Assembly (NCBI RefSeq): GCF_009905735.1
Contig: NZ_JAAALE010000003.1
Location: 186,001-250,000, forward strand
Direction of reading: 5' to 3'
Length of the DNA: 64,000 nucleotides
From: Porphyrobacter sp. SLTP
GTDB lineage: Bacteria; Pseudomonadota; Alphaproteobacteria; Sphingomonadales; Sphingomonadaceae
Shown here: positions 32,764-41,185 of the stretch, in pieces
Position numbering within the stretch: the first letter of the stretch is position 1
How the letters are laid out: the number at the start of each line of letters is the position of its first letter
The notes under the pieces: generated by a model
Seen by the model: the letters and a program-made list of their open reading frames with translations, nothing else
Told to the model about the DNA's origin: nothing
Database searches by the model: none
Position numbers and translations under genes: made by a program

Positions 32764-33873
32764 ATGAAGCTGCTTACTGCCGCGGCAATCGCCGCACTTG
32801 CCTGTGCCATGCCGCTCGCCGCCGAGGACGCCGCGCCTGTCGCTGCTGCTCCGGCTGCGGGCGAATGGCGCACGTTCGCCACCGAAGCCTATCGCGGGAA
32901 GCGCGATTCTGTCAGCTTTGTCGATGCCGAACACGGCTGGTACGGCACCGGCGCGGGCGATCTGTTCGCCACCACGGACGGCGGCGCGACGTGGCAGAAG
33001 ATCGCCAGCCGCCCCGGGACCTTCATCCGCGCGGTCGGCTTTGTGGATCGCCAGAACGGCTTCATCGGCAATATCGGCACGGACTATTACCCCGGCGTCA
33101 TCGACGACACGCCGCTCTATCGCACCCGCGATGGTGGGGTGACGTGGGAAGCGATCGATACCGGGGACGCCACAATCAAGGGCGTCTGTGCGATCGACAT
33201 CCTGCCGGTGAAGCGCATCTATCAGGGCGAATTGCGGCCCCGCACCATTATCCACGCCGCCGGGCGTGTGGGCGGGCCGACGGGGATACTGCGTTCGGTC
33301 GACGGGGGCGACACGTGGAGTGTGATCGACATGGGCGCGCACGCAGGCATGATCCTCGACGTGAAGTTCTTCGATGAGAACACCGGCCTCGTCTTCGCCG
33401 CAACCAATGCCGATCCCGTTCAGGCCGAAGGGCTGGTGCTGCGCACCGAAGATGGCGGCCAGACGTGGAAGGAAGTCTATCGCTCCGGCCGTGCCTATGA
33501 GCTGATCTGGAAGGCGAGCTTTCCCGAGGGCGGCGACACCGGCTACGCCACGGTGCAGAGCTACGATCCCGAACGCGCCACCCAGCTGGTGATCCGCAGC
33601 GATGATCGCGGGCGGACATGGCGCGAGATCGAAATCGCGCAGGACAAGGCCGCGCGGCAGTTCGGCATCGGCTTCGTCGATTCCGAGCGGGGCTTTGTCG
33701 GCACGGCCGCGGGGGGCTTTGCCACGATAGACGGCGGCACAACCTGGGAGCGCGCACCCATCGCGCGGGCGGCCAACAAGTTCCAGACCGTCAGCACCGA
33801 CAAGGGCGTGCGCGTCTATGCCATTGGCACGGAAGTGCAGGCGATTGACCTGCCTGCCCCGCCCAAGGGCTAG
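32764..33873 (+). CDS. Secreted beta-propeller protein with Asp-box repeats (Ycf48/BNR-like)
   Basis: The 369-residue protein has a signal peptide (MKLLTAAAIAALACAMPLA) and six Asp-box motifs of the type DGG-x-TW: TDGGATW, RDGGVTW, VDGGDTW, EDGGQTW, DDRGRTW and IDGGTTW. These make a six- or seven-bladed propeller like the photosystem II assembly factor Ycf48 or sialidase-like exo-proteins. No sialidase catalytic set is evident. It follows the PQQ dehydrogenase by 42 bases, so it could help assemble or hold that enzyme in the periplasm; this is inference from position. Confidence 0.85.
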   Translation: MKLLTAAAIAALACAMPLAAEDAAPVAAAPAAGEWRTFATEAYRGKRDSVSFVDAEHGWYGTGAGDLFATTDGGATWQKIASRPGTFIRAVGFVDRQNGFIGNIGTDYYPGVIDDTPLYRTRDGGVTWEAIDTGDATIKGVCAIDILPVKRIYQGELRPRTIIHAAGRVGGPTGILRSVDGGDTWSVIDMGAHAGMILDVKFFDENTGLVFAATNADPVQAEGLVLRTEDGGQTWKEVYRSGRAYELIWKASFPEGGDTGYATVQSYDPERATQLVIRSDDRGRTWREIEIAQDKAARQFGIGFVDSERGFVGTAAGGFATIDGGTTWERAPIARAANKFQTVSTDKGVRVYAIGTEVQAIDLPAPPKG

Positions 33874-33876
33874 GCC

Positions 33877-34332
33877 ATGAGCGGCGATCCCGAGGATATT
33901 CGCAACTGGCAGCGCCGCGCCGACGGGGTCACCACCTCGGGCAAGCTTGAAGCGCATGATCCGGCGCGCCTCGCGGCCATTGGCGTGCGGCATGTGGTGA
34001 ACCTCGCACTGGCCGAGCACCCCGAAGCACTGGCGGATGAGGCGGCGCTGTTGGCGGCTGCGGGGATCGCTTACACCCACATCCCGGTGCCCTTCGACGC
34101 GCCGACGCCTGCCCATGTCGCGGCACTGACCGAAGCGCTCGCCGCTCAGTCCGGCCCGCATCATGTGCATTGCATCATGAACTGGCGGGTGACGGCGTTC
34201 TTCTATTTGCTCGACTGCGCGGCGGGTGTACCTGAACCCGAGGCCCGCGCGCGGATGGCACTGGTGTGGAACCCGTTGGAGGACGAGCAAGCGCCTGCGG
34301 TGTGGCGGGCGCTGGTGACGGGCGGGGCGTGA
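33877..34332 (+). CDS. Protein tyrosine phosphatase-like (DSP/DUF442 type) protein
   Basis: The 151-residue cytosolic protein resembles small dual-specificity phosphatase-like proteins: RNWQRRADGVTTSGKL at the start (GQ/SGKL block) and HCIMNWRVTAFFYLL for the P-loop. The loop reads C-I-M-N-W-R, i.e. C-x4-R rather than the canonical C-x5-R, so activity is uncertain. It starts 3 bases after the propeller gene. The family is common in sphingomonads and often lies beside sulfur or metal genes, but no such link is seen here. Confidence 0.78.
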   Translation: MSGDPEDIRNWQRRADGVTTSGKLEAHDPARLAAIGVRHVVNLALAEHPEALADEAALLAAAGIAYTHIPVPFDAPTPAHVAALTEALAAQSGPHHVHCIMNWRVTAFFYLLDCAAGVPEPEARARMALVWNPLEDEQAPAVWRALVTGGA

Positions 34333-34359
34333 TCTCCCTCTCCCGCAAGGGGAGGGGAG

Positions 34360-34761
34360 TTACGTGGTGAAAAAATTCAACTCCAGCAGCACATTGTTCG
34401 GGTCAGCGGTAAAAATCTGCCTGAGGCCAATCGAGGGGATATCATTCACCCGGTATTCCGCCCCGCGCGCATCCAGCCGCGCCTTCACCACATCAAACGC
34501 CCCGCAGCGCAGCGCGACATGGTGGATCGCCCCGGTCTCGGCGCCGGGCATCACGGCGCGGTCAAAGGCGCGCGGGCAATCGACCGAATTGATGTGCAGG
34601 ATCGCCTGCCCGCTCGCGTCGTACATCCAGCGCACCTGATGCGGCGGGAGCGGCGGCGGGCCGTCGCGTTCTTCCAAATCGAGCAGCTCGGCATAGAACC
34701 GCGCGGTCTCGGCGAGCCGGTCGGTGATGATGTTCACATGGTCAAGGCGTTCAACGATCAT
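34360..34761 (-). CDS. VOC family (glyoxalase-fold) protein
   Basis: The 133-residue protein has two VOC units: VERLDHVNIITDRLAETARFY with the first His ligand, and AIHHVALRCGAFDVVKARL with the second, ending in VLLELNFF with a likely Glu ligand. It could be a metal-dependent lyase, epimerase or dioxygenase; the sequence is too generic to choose. ATG 34761 begins the family homology; the frame stays open upstream but that part lies inside the serine hydrolase gene. It follows that gene by 50 bases and is probably the last gene of the minus-strand run that begins with purT. Confidence 0.85.
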   Translation of the reverse strand: MIVERLDHVNIITDRLAETARFYAELLDLEERDGPPPLPPHQVRWMYDASGQAILHINSVDCPRAFDRAVMPGAETGAIHHVALRCGAFDVVKARLDARGAEYRVNDIPSIGLRQIFTADPNNVLLELNFFTT

Positions 34762-34811
34762 GGGCGCCAGATTGCGCGCGCCGCCCGCGGCTGACCACTG
34801 CGAAAAATGGG

Positions 34812-36080
34812 CTAGTCGCGCGCAGGCCCGGTATAGTCCGCGCCGTAGACCGCGATCCGGAAATCGCGATGCAGATCGGTATCGAACGGCAGCTTCTGGG
34901 TCGCGAAGACCACCGCCATGTTCTGCGCCGGATCGACCCAGAACAGCATCGAGGGGTAACCATCCCAATAGAACTCGCCGACACTGCCGCGGTTTTCCTC
35001 GGGCGTTGCCGGCGGTGCGGTGCGCACGAAGACATCGAAGCCGAACCCGCCGCCGCCCTTGCCCACCAGCCATGAACGGTTCGCGGGCGCAATGCGCGGA
35101 TCGAGCTGGTCACTCGCCATCAGCCGGACGGTCGAGGGCTTGAGGATGCGGACCCCGTTCAGCGCGCCTTCGCCCAGCAGCATCCGCGCGAATGTCATGT
35201 AATCATCGACCGTCGTGACGATCCCCGATCCGCCCATCGTCATCGGCTGGCCCATGAAACTGGCGTTGAGCAGTCTGTCATCCGGCCACGGGGCCAGCGC
35301 GCCGTTCTCGCCTTCATAGATGCGGGCGAGCCGCTGGCGGTCGGCAGCGGTGCGCTGCCACCCGCTGTCCGCCATGCCGAGCGGCTGGAAGACATGCTGC
35401 GCGACATAGTCGGCGAAGGGCTGGCCCGACAGCACCTCGACCAGCCGCGCCTGCACATCCACGCCCGCGCTGTAATTCCAGTGCGTGCCGGGATCGAACA
35501 GCAGCGGCACCTGCGCCATTTTCTGCGAGAACTCCGCAAGCGTGTTGGTGGAGGACAGCGGCTGAAGCTCGGCCCACACCCGGTCGGCGGCGTTCTCGGG
35601 CGGGCCTTCGGGGCCATAGGTGAAGCCCGCCGTATGGCGCAGCACATCGCGCACCGTCACCTTGCGTGAGGGCGCGCGCAGGATCGGCAAGCCATCGGGG
35701 CTCGTCCCATCGGCCACCTTGAGCGCCGCATATTCCGGCAGGTGCCATTCGAGCGGATCGTCGAGCCCGAACCTGCCCTGTTCCCACAGCTGCATCAGCG
35801 CGGTGCCGGTGACCGGTTTGGTCATCGAATAGATCTGGAAGAGTGTGTCACGCGCGATGGGGCGGGCCGCCTCACGGTCAGCATCGCCCGCGGTAGCAAA
35901 GCAGGCTTCGGTGCCGTCTTTCCACACCAGCGCAGAAGCGCCGACCGTGCGGCCTTCTGTCACAGCGCGGTCAAGGAAGGCGGCGATGGCGGCGCAGTCG
36001 GGTGCAAACGGGGCAGTTTCATGCGCGGCCACAGGCACCGACAGCAGCACCAGCGCCGCCCCTGCAATTGCCTTGATCAT
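34812..36080 (-). CDS. Serine hydrolase, beta-lactamase family (class C / esterase type)
   Basis: The 422-residue protein has a signal peptide (MIKAIAGAALVLLSVPVAA), the catalytic S85-M-T-K88 and the Y203-S-A motif of the penicillin-binding/class C fold, and a C-terminal HxG-type segment (GKGGGGFGFDV). Periplasmic members are esterases, peptidases or transesterases; few are true beta-lactamases. It starts 21 bases after the purU stop. Substrate is not predictable from the sequence. Confidence 0.9.
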   Translation of the reverse strand: MIKAIAGAALVLLSVPVAAHETAPFAPDCAAIAAFLDRAVTEGRTVGASALVWKDGTEACFATAGDADREAARPIARDTLFQIYSMTKPVTGTALMQLWEQGRFGLDDPLEWHLPEYAALKVADGTSPDGLPILRAPSRKVTVRDVLRHTAGFTYGPEGPPENAADRVWAELQPLSSTNTLAEFSQKMAQVPLLFDPGTHWNYSAGVDVQARLVEVLSGQPFADYVAQHVFQPLGMADSGWQRTAADRQRLARIYEGENGALAPWPDDRLLNASFMGQPMTMGGSGIVTTVDDYMTFARMLLGEGALNGVRILKPSTVRLMASDQLDPRIAPANRSWLVGKGGGGFGFDVFVRTAPPATPEENRGSVGEFYWDGYPSMLFWVDPAQNMAVVFATQKLPFDTDLHRDFRIAVYGADYTGPARD

Positions 36081-36101
36081 ACGCCGCTCCCCCCGATTGA
36101 C

Positions 36102-36968
36102 TTAGCCCCTGAACACCACCGTCCGCGTGCCGTTCATCAAGACCCGTTCCTGCGCAAACAGCCGCACCGCTTCGGCAAGCACCCGGCGTTCGATATCGCG
36201 GCCCTTGCGCACCAGATCTTCGGGGCTGTCGGCATGGGTGATGCGCTCGACATCCTGATGGATGATCGGGCCTTCGTCCAAGTCGGCGGTGACGAAATGG
36301 GCGGTCGCGCCGATGATCTTCACGCCGCGTTCGTGGGCCTGATGGTAAGGCCGCGCGCCCTTGAAGCCGGGCAGGAAGGAGTGGTGGATGTTGATGCAGC
36401 GCCCCGCGAAATGGGCGGATTGCTCGTCCGAGAACACCTGCATGTAGCGCGCGAGCACGATCAGCTCGGCGTCGGTCGCGTCCGCCAACGCGCGGAATTG
36501 CGCCTCGGCTGCGGGCTTGGTGTCGGGGGTCACCGGGATGTGGTGGAACGGGATATCGCCGATATCCACCCGGATCGCGGCCTCGCGCGGGTGGTTGGAG
36601 ACGATCGCCACCGGGTCGATGGGCAATTCGCCGGTCCGCCAGCGGTAGAGCAGATCGACGAGGCAGTGATCGAACTTGCTGACCAGGATGATCGTGCGGC
36701 GCGGGCGGTCTTCCGTCGCCATCTTCCAGTCCATCGCGAATTCCGCCGCCAGCGCGGCGAAATCGGCGCGCAGCCCCTCGGCGGTTGAGCCATCCGGGTC
36801 GAACACCACGCGCATGAAAAAGCGGTCGGCGCCCCCGTTCCCGACGCGATCGTTGAACTGTTGCGCGTCGAGGATGTTGCAATTGCGCTCGAACAAGAAG
36901 CCCGTGACCCGCGCGGTGATGCCGGGCCGATCGGGACAGGCGAGGGTGAGGATCAGGGGTTGGGCCAT
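36102..36968 (-). CDS. purU: Formyltetrahydrofolate deformylase
   Basis: The 288-residue cytosolic enzyme hydrolyses 10-formyl-tetrahydrofolate to formate and tetrahydrofolate. It has an N-terminal ACT domain ([18 protein letters not shown]) and a C-terminal formyltransferase fold with the catalytic Asn/His/Asp set seen in [10 protein letters not shown] and [17 protein letters not shown]. Length matches E. coli PurU (280). It starts next to the stop of a flavin-dependent monooxygenase gene, and purT lies one gene upstream; PurT uses formate, so the pair could supply formate for purine synthesis. Confidence 0.96.
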   Translation of the reverse strand: MAQPLILTLACPDRPGITARVTGFLFERNCNILDAQQFNDRVGNGGADRFFMRVVFDPDGSTAEGLRADFAALAAEFAMDWKMATEDRPRRTIILVSKFDHCLVDLLYRWRTGELPIDPVAIVSNHPREAAIRVDIGDIPFHHIPVTPDTKPAAEAQFRALADATDAELIVLARYMQVFSDEQSAHFAGRCINIHHSFLPGFKGARPYHQAHERGVKIIGATAHFVTADLDEGPIIHQDVERITHADSPEDLVRKGRDIERRVLAEAVRLFAQERVLMNGTRTVVFRG

Positions 36969-36969
36969 C

Positions 36970-37977
36970 TTACCGCGCGAGCGCCGCCTCGCACTGGCTC
37001 ATCAATTCGGCGATGATGTCGGCGGCGGGTTCTTCCTTGGTGACCATCCCGACCGATTGCCCGGCCATGACAGAGCCGTTTTCGACATCGCCCTCGATCA
37101 CCGCGCGGCGCAGGGCACCGGCCCAGAAATGCTCGATCTGGAGCTGCGCTTCGCCCATGTCGACTTCGCCCGCGTCGAGCAGAGCGGCGACTTCGCGCTG
37201 CTTGGCGGTGAATTCCTCGGTGCCCTTGTTCTTCAGCGCGCGCACGGGGATCACCGGCAGGCGCGGATCGACCTGCACGCTGGCGACGGCTTCACGGGCC
37301 GAGGCGCGGAAGAAGGCCTTCTTGAAATCGGGATGCGCGATGCTTTCGGTGGCGCAGGCGAAGCGGGTGCCGAGCTGGACGCCCGCCGCGCCCATTTCGA
37401 GATAGCTGGCAATCGCCTCGCCGCGGCCGATGCCGCCGGCGACGAAGATCAGATGCTCGGCCGCGAGTTCGGGAAGGATTTCCTGCGCCAGCACGGAGGT
37501 GGAGACCGGGCCGATATGGCCACCCGCTTCCATGCCCTCAATCACCATCGCATCCGCGCCGGAGCGCAGCAGCTTCTTGGCGAGCGCTAGCGTGGGGGCG
37601 AAGCAAATGACCTTGGCGCCGCCCTCCTTGATCGCCTCGACGCTGCCCTTGGGCGGGATGCCGCCCGCCAGCACCACATGGGTCACGCCGTGCTTGCGGC
37701 ACACCGCGATCAGATCGAACAGGCCGGGGTGCATGGTGATGAGGTTGACGCCGAAGGGCTTCGATGTGAGCGCCTTGGTCGCGGCAATCTCGCGGTCGAG
37801 CAGTTCGGGCGTCATCGCCCCGCAGGCGATCACGCCGAAGCCGCCTGCGTTGCTGATGGCGGCGACAAGGTTGCGCTCGCTCACCCAGCTCATTGCGCCG
37901 CACATGATCGCGGTCTCGCAGCCGAGGAAGTCGGTGCCGCGCCGCATCAGGGCGGCGGTGTGGGGATAGGTTGTCAT
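36970..37977 (-). CDS. NAD(P)H-dependent flavin oxidoreductase / nitronate monooxygenase
   Basis: The 335-residue FMN barrel protein belongs to the 2-nitropropane dioxygenase/FabK family: [23 protein letters not shown] at the N-terminus (in shorter blocks), [16 protein letters not shown] with the expected catalytic His, and [27 protein letters not shown] for phosphate binding. It may detoxify nitronates or reduce quinones. ATG 37977 is the family start; the open frame continues upstream into purT. It lies between purT and purU with 10 and 1 base gaps, so all three are one transcript; a role in one-carbon metabolism is not known for the family. Confidence 0.92.
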   Translation of the reverse strand: MTTYPHTAALMRRGTDFLGCETAIMCGAMSWVSERNLVAAISNAGGFGVIACGAMTPELLDREIAATKALTSKPFGVNLITMHPGLFDLIAVCRKHGVTHVVLAGGIPPKGSVEAIKEGGAKVICFAPTLALAKKLLRSGADAMVIEGMEAGGHIGPVSTSVLAQEILPELAAEHLIFVAGGIGRGEAIASYLEMGAAGVQLGTRFACATESIAHPDFKKAFFRASAREAVASVQVDPRLPVIPVRALKNKGTEEFTAKQREVAALLDAGEVDMGEAQLQIEHFWAGALRRAVIEGDVENGSVMAGQSVGMVTKEEPAADIIAELMSQCEAALAR

Positions 37978-37987
37978 GGCGCGCGCC

Positions 37988-39175
37988 CTAGTCGCTTGTC
38001 GGCGAATAGACAATCCGCACGGCTGCGGCGGCTTGCTTGGCAAGTTCGACCGCAGCGGGCGCGCCAGCGGCACGGGCGAGCGCCACGCCCATCCGGCGGT
38101 AAGGCCGGGTGACGGGCTTTCCGAAGATCCGCACGTCCACATCGGGCGAGAGGGCGAGCGCATCGGCCAGCCCCTCGAAGCCGAAGTCATCGCAATCGCG
38201 GTCCGCCAGGATCACGGCGGACGCCGCAGGACGGGCCGTGATGCTACCGGGAACGGGCAGGCCGAGGATCGCGCGGGCGTGGAGGTCGAACTCGTTCAAG
38301 TCCTGTGAGGCCAGCGTCACCATCCCGGTGTCATGCGGGCGCGGGGACAGTTCGGAGAAGATCACCTCCTCGCCCTTCACAAAGAACTCGACGCCGTAGA
38401 GCCCCCAGCCGCGTCCGCCGCCTTGCAGCGCGGTGGTGACCTTGGCCGCCATGTCCTGTGCGGCGGCCAGTGCGGTGGGGCTCATCGCGGCTGGCTGCCA
38501 GCTTTCGCGGTAATCGCCGCGCTCCTGCCGGTGGCCGATGGGCGGGCAGAAGCTGATCCCGCCAGCGTGGCGGACGGTCAACAAGGTGATTTCATAGTCG
38601 AAGGCAATGAACTGTTCCAAGATCACCCGAGCCCGGTCACCGCGCATATTGGCAACGGCATAGTCCCAAGCGGCCTCCAGCGCCTCGGGCGTGTCGACCT
38701 TGCTCTGACCCTTGCCCGATGAGGACATCACGGGCTTCATCACCAGCGGGTAGCCGATCCGCGCGGCTACCTCCTCAGCTTCGGCAAAGCTTTCGGCATA
38801 GCCATATTGCGACGTTACCAGCCCCAATTCGCCCGCGGCCAGATCGCGGATCGCATCGCGGTTCATGGTCAGCTGCGCCGCGCGGGCGGAGGGGACGATG
38901 GTGAAGCCCTCTGCCTCCAGATCGGCGAGCACCTCGGTGCGGATCGCCTCGATTTCGGGGACGATCAGATCGGGCCGGTGCTTTTCCGCCGCTGCCCGCA
39001 GCGCAGCGCCGTCGAGCATGGAGAACACCTCGCGCGCGTCTGCCAGCTGCATGGCAGGGGCGTTGTCATAGCTGTCACAGGCGATCACCCGCGCGCCGAG
39101 GCGCTTGGCGGCAATCACGAATTCGCGGCCCAGCTCGCCCGAACCGAGCAGCAGGATGGTGGCAATGTGGCTCAT
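37988..39175 (-). CDS. purT: Formate-dependent phosphoribosylglycinamide formyltransferase
   Basis: The 395-residue ATP-grasp enzyme makes formyl-GAR from GAR, formate and ATP in purine synthesis. Matches are extensive: [60 protein letters not shown] (ATP loop), [15 protein letters not shown] and [17 protein letters not shown] 39175 is chosen; an ATG six codons earlier (39193) is also possible and neither has a strong ribosome site. It heads a minus-strand operon with a flavin oxidoreductase and purU, the enzyme that releases formate. Confidence 0.96.
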   Translation of the reverse strand: MSHIATILLLGSGELGREFVIAAKRLGARVIACDSYDNAPAMQLADAREVFSMLDGAALRAAAEKHRPDLIVPEIEAIRTEVLADLEAEGFTIVPSARAAQLTMNRDAIRDLAAGELGLVTSQYGYAESFAEAEEVAARIGYPLVMKPVMSSSGKGQSKVDTPEALEAAWDYAVANMRGDRARVILEQFIAFDYEITLLTVRHAGGISFCPPIGHRQERGDYRESWQPAAMSPTALAAAQDMAAKVTTALQGGGRGWGLYGVEFFVKGEEVIFSELSPRPHDTGMVTLASQDLNEFDLHARAILGLPVPGSITARPAASAVILADRDCDDFGFEGLADALALSPDVDVRIFGKPVTRPYRRMGVALARAAGAPAAVELAKQAAAAVRIVYSPTSD

Positions 39176-39218
39176 GCGGGAGGCATTACCCATCCGCCGG
39201 CCCGAGTCTAGCCGGGCG

Positions 39219-40178
39219 TCACGCCGCGCGGCGATACCCTGCCACAGCCACCTTCCCTCCGCCTCCGGCGCGCGCCAGCACAAGGCCCAGCTCCGCTTCC
39301 CGCAAGGTCCAGTCGACCGTGCATTCGACCCGCGCAAGGCCAGCGCTGGCGGTCAATTGCGGCGCCTTGGCCGAGACGGGAGCGGCGAGGCCGGCGAAGG
39401 TAGTGACCACATCCTCCGCCCATTCGCGCGCGCCGCGTGAGGTCATTTCGGGCAGCACCACCGCGAAGCGCTCGCCATCCAGCTGCGCCAGTTCATGCCC
39501 CGGAAGCGCCATTGTTTCGAGGAACTTGGCAAAGCCCCACAACACTTCATCCGCCGTGCGCTGGCCATAACGCATCAGCAGCGCCCGCATCGCATCGACC
39601 GCGAAGACCGCGATCATCTGCCCGCCGCCCTTGGCGAGGTGCCGCCGCAAGCTGGCGCAAAACGCCTGCCGGTTCGCGAGCCCCGTCAGCGGATCGGTGA
39701 CCGCGCGGGCGTGCAATTCGCCTTCGAGGCTCCGCACCTGCTGGACGGATCGCATCAGGCACATTGCACCATCGGGCGTGCCGGTGTTGTCGCACATCGG
39801 CCTGAGGCTGAGAGCATACCAGCGCTGGCAATGCGCTTCACGGCAGGTGTCGCGTTCGGGGCAGGCGATCACTGGAAACTCCGTCCAGCCGGCCTGCGTG
39901 CGTCCGGCGAGCGCCGCGTTGACATGCTCACCCAGAAAAGCGGCATGATTGCGATCAGCCAGGTCAGTGATGTGCGGCAGCAGCAACGCGCCGGATAAAT
40001 CGAGCCCCAGGTCGGCAATATTGGCCGATGCGTGAATGATGAACCCGTGCCGGTCGAGCCGGATAACAATATCGCCGGAAGTTTCCTCCAGCAGGCCATG
40101 CAAGACATGGCCTTCGACGTCACTCAAACCAATTTTCATGCCGACAGTGCCCCAGCGGTCCAACGAAAGATTCGCCAA
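39219..40178 (-). CDS. PAS-GGDEF protein with degenerate GGDEF motif
   Basis: The 319-residue protein has a PAS-like sensor part (about 25-145) and a GGDEF domain (from [10 protein letters not shown] at 161-170 to the end). The signature loop reads D234-G-E-R-F238 instead of GG(D/E)EF, so cyclase activity is doubtful. The sensor part holds a Cys cluster (C106, C112, C117, and C129) that could bind a metal or haem or act in redox sensing. The start TTG 40178 has a strong AGGAG five bases before it; ATG 40139 has none. Upstream is an unusually AT-rich regulatory gap, then a PilZ-HTH gene. Confidence 0.85.
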   Translation of the reverse strand: MANLSLDRWGTVGMKIGLSDVEGHVLHGLLEETSGDIVIRLDRHGFIIHASANIADLGLDLSGALLLPHITDLADRNHAAFLGEHVNAALAGRTQAGWTEFPVIACPERDTCREAHCQRWYALSLRPMCDNTGTPDGAMCLMRSVQQVRSLEGELHARAVTDPLTGLANRQAFCASLRRHLAKGGGQMIAVFAVDAMRALLMRYGQRTADEVLWGFAKFLETMALPGHELAQLDGERFAVVLPEMTSRGAREWAEDVVTTFAGLAAPVSAKAPQLTASAGLARVECTVDWTLREAELGLVLARAGGGGKVAVAGYRRAA

Positions 40179-40406
40179 CTCGCTCCTAGTCAGATTTACT
40201 TGGTAACTAACGCGATTCGATTAGGTGAAAACATTCCCCTGTTTTCCCGAAAAAGACTCATATTATTGTTAGCTAAGTAAGTATACTAGACTAAAAAACG
40301 AATCACCTCCGGGTTTCGTTTACCATATTTTGCAATTGGGGCAGTCTATCCAATACGTATTGGCCGCAGTAGGTAACGACTTCTAGCCTCAGGTGCCCGG
40401 AACTGC
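40179..40406 (-). promoter_or_regulatory. AT-rich regulatory region upstream of the GGDEF gene
   Basis: This 228-base gap is far richer in A and T than its surroundings. It carries a perfect 14-bp palindrome CCAATACGTATTGG (40350-40363) and, on the minus strand, a TATACT hexamer at about 40286-40281 that could be a -10 box. A 5-bp-stem hairpin (AACGA/TCGTT) spans about 40297-40320. The region is the leader of the GGDEF gene. I could not fix a -35 box. Confidence 0.5.
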
Positions 40407-41081
40407 TTACAGTTCGATCATGATCCTGACGGATTGGGGGGAGGTTCCACAAGCTGTGGCAATCCGCTCGCGGCATTCGGCGATCACGGCGCCGATCTCA
40501 CCATCGCTGCCCGGGCCGGGGGCGAGCATGTCGGGCGCGACGCCGAGCGCGGCGGCAATCGCATCCAGACGTTCGGGCAGGGGGCGGGCCTTGCCCTTCT
40601 CCCATGCCCAGACGGTCGGCTTACTGACCCCGAGCGCGGTTGCGACTTCGGCCAGCGTCAGCCCCGCCTCGCGCCGCAGCCGGTTGAGCCGCGTCCCGAG
40701 CGCCTCGCTCGATGGCTTCGCCGGGGACGATGGGCGCGGCTGGCTCGGCACGCCGGGCGCAAAGCCCTGCAATTGCGCAGCGGCCAATGCGGCAGGACTA
40801 ATCGCCTGTTCGAAGGCGCAGCCGTACAACCGCTCACTGCGCCACACCACGGACGCCGTGACGATCCCCGCCTCGGGCAGATCGAGCGCCAGCTGCTCGC
40901 CCGTTGCCAGATCGAGCGCGGTTTCGATCAGCAGCCCGGCAGCCGAGATATTGTGAATGGTGACGTTGGCTTCCTCGCCATCAGGGGCCAGCCCGCTGGC
41001 CGACAGCCGTAAATCACGGCGAGGGGCGGCACGCTGGCTATCGCCCGCTGCCGCAGAATCGAGATGGGCCTTGATGGCCAT
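40407..41081 (-). CDS. PilZ domain fused to an XRE-type helix-turn-helix
   Basis: The 224-residue protein has an N-terminal PilZ domain (about 15-100) with both c-di-GMP contacts: R17-x3-R21 and N44-x-S46-x2-G49. After a Pro/Ser linker (about 105-127) comes a Cro/XRE HTH (130-182; LTLAEVATALGVSKPTVWAW). The fusion suggests a DNA-binding regulator whose activity responds to c-di-GMP. Its neighbour downstream is a GGDEF protein, which strengthens the signalling theme. It has its own upstream gap of 104 bases after lysC. The target genes are unknown. Confidence 0.85.
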   Translation of the reverse strand: MAIKAHLDSAAAGDSQRAAPRRDLRLSASGLAPDGEEANVTIHNISAAGLLIETALDLATGEQLALDLPEAGIVTASVVWRSERLYGCAFEQAISPAALAAAQLQGFAPGVPSQPRPSSPAKPSSEALGTRLNRLRREAGLTLAEVATALGVSKPTVWAWEKGKARPLPERLDAIAAALGVAPDMLAPGPGSDGEIGAVIAECRERIATACGTSPQSVRIMIEL

Positions 41082-41185
41082 GATGTGCGCCCTTTCGCTC
41101 TCTGCGTGAGAGCCCGCACAATCCGGTTGGAAAGGTTAAAGCGCAGTCACCAACAATGGTTAATTCCGACGAAGCGGACTGCTTT

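Noticed and set aside
30577..34290. Long minus-strand frames opposite the PQQ dehydrogenase and propeller genes
   Set aside because: Antisense to clearly real proteins with signal peptides and motifs.
34333..34359. CTCTCCC-GCAA-GGGGAG hairpin between convergent genes as a terminator
   Set aside because: The stem needs a mismatch and wobble pairs and no T-run follows on either strand; left unassigned.
34812..36080. Call as an antibiotic-resistance beta-lactamase
   Set aside because: The SxxK and YxA residues are shared by many esterases and peptidases, and nothing in the context suggests resistance.
40302..40310. Perfect extended Shine-Dalgarno (GGAGGTGAT on the minus strand)
   Set aside because: No start codon with a sensible frame follows; only a 7-codon frame ends inside it, so a coding role is unsupported.
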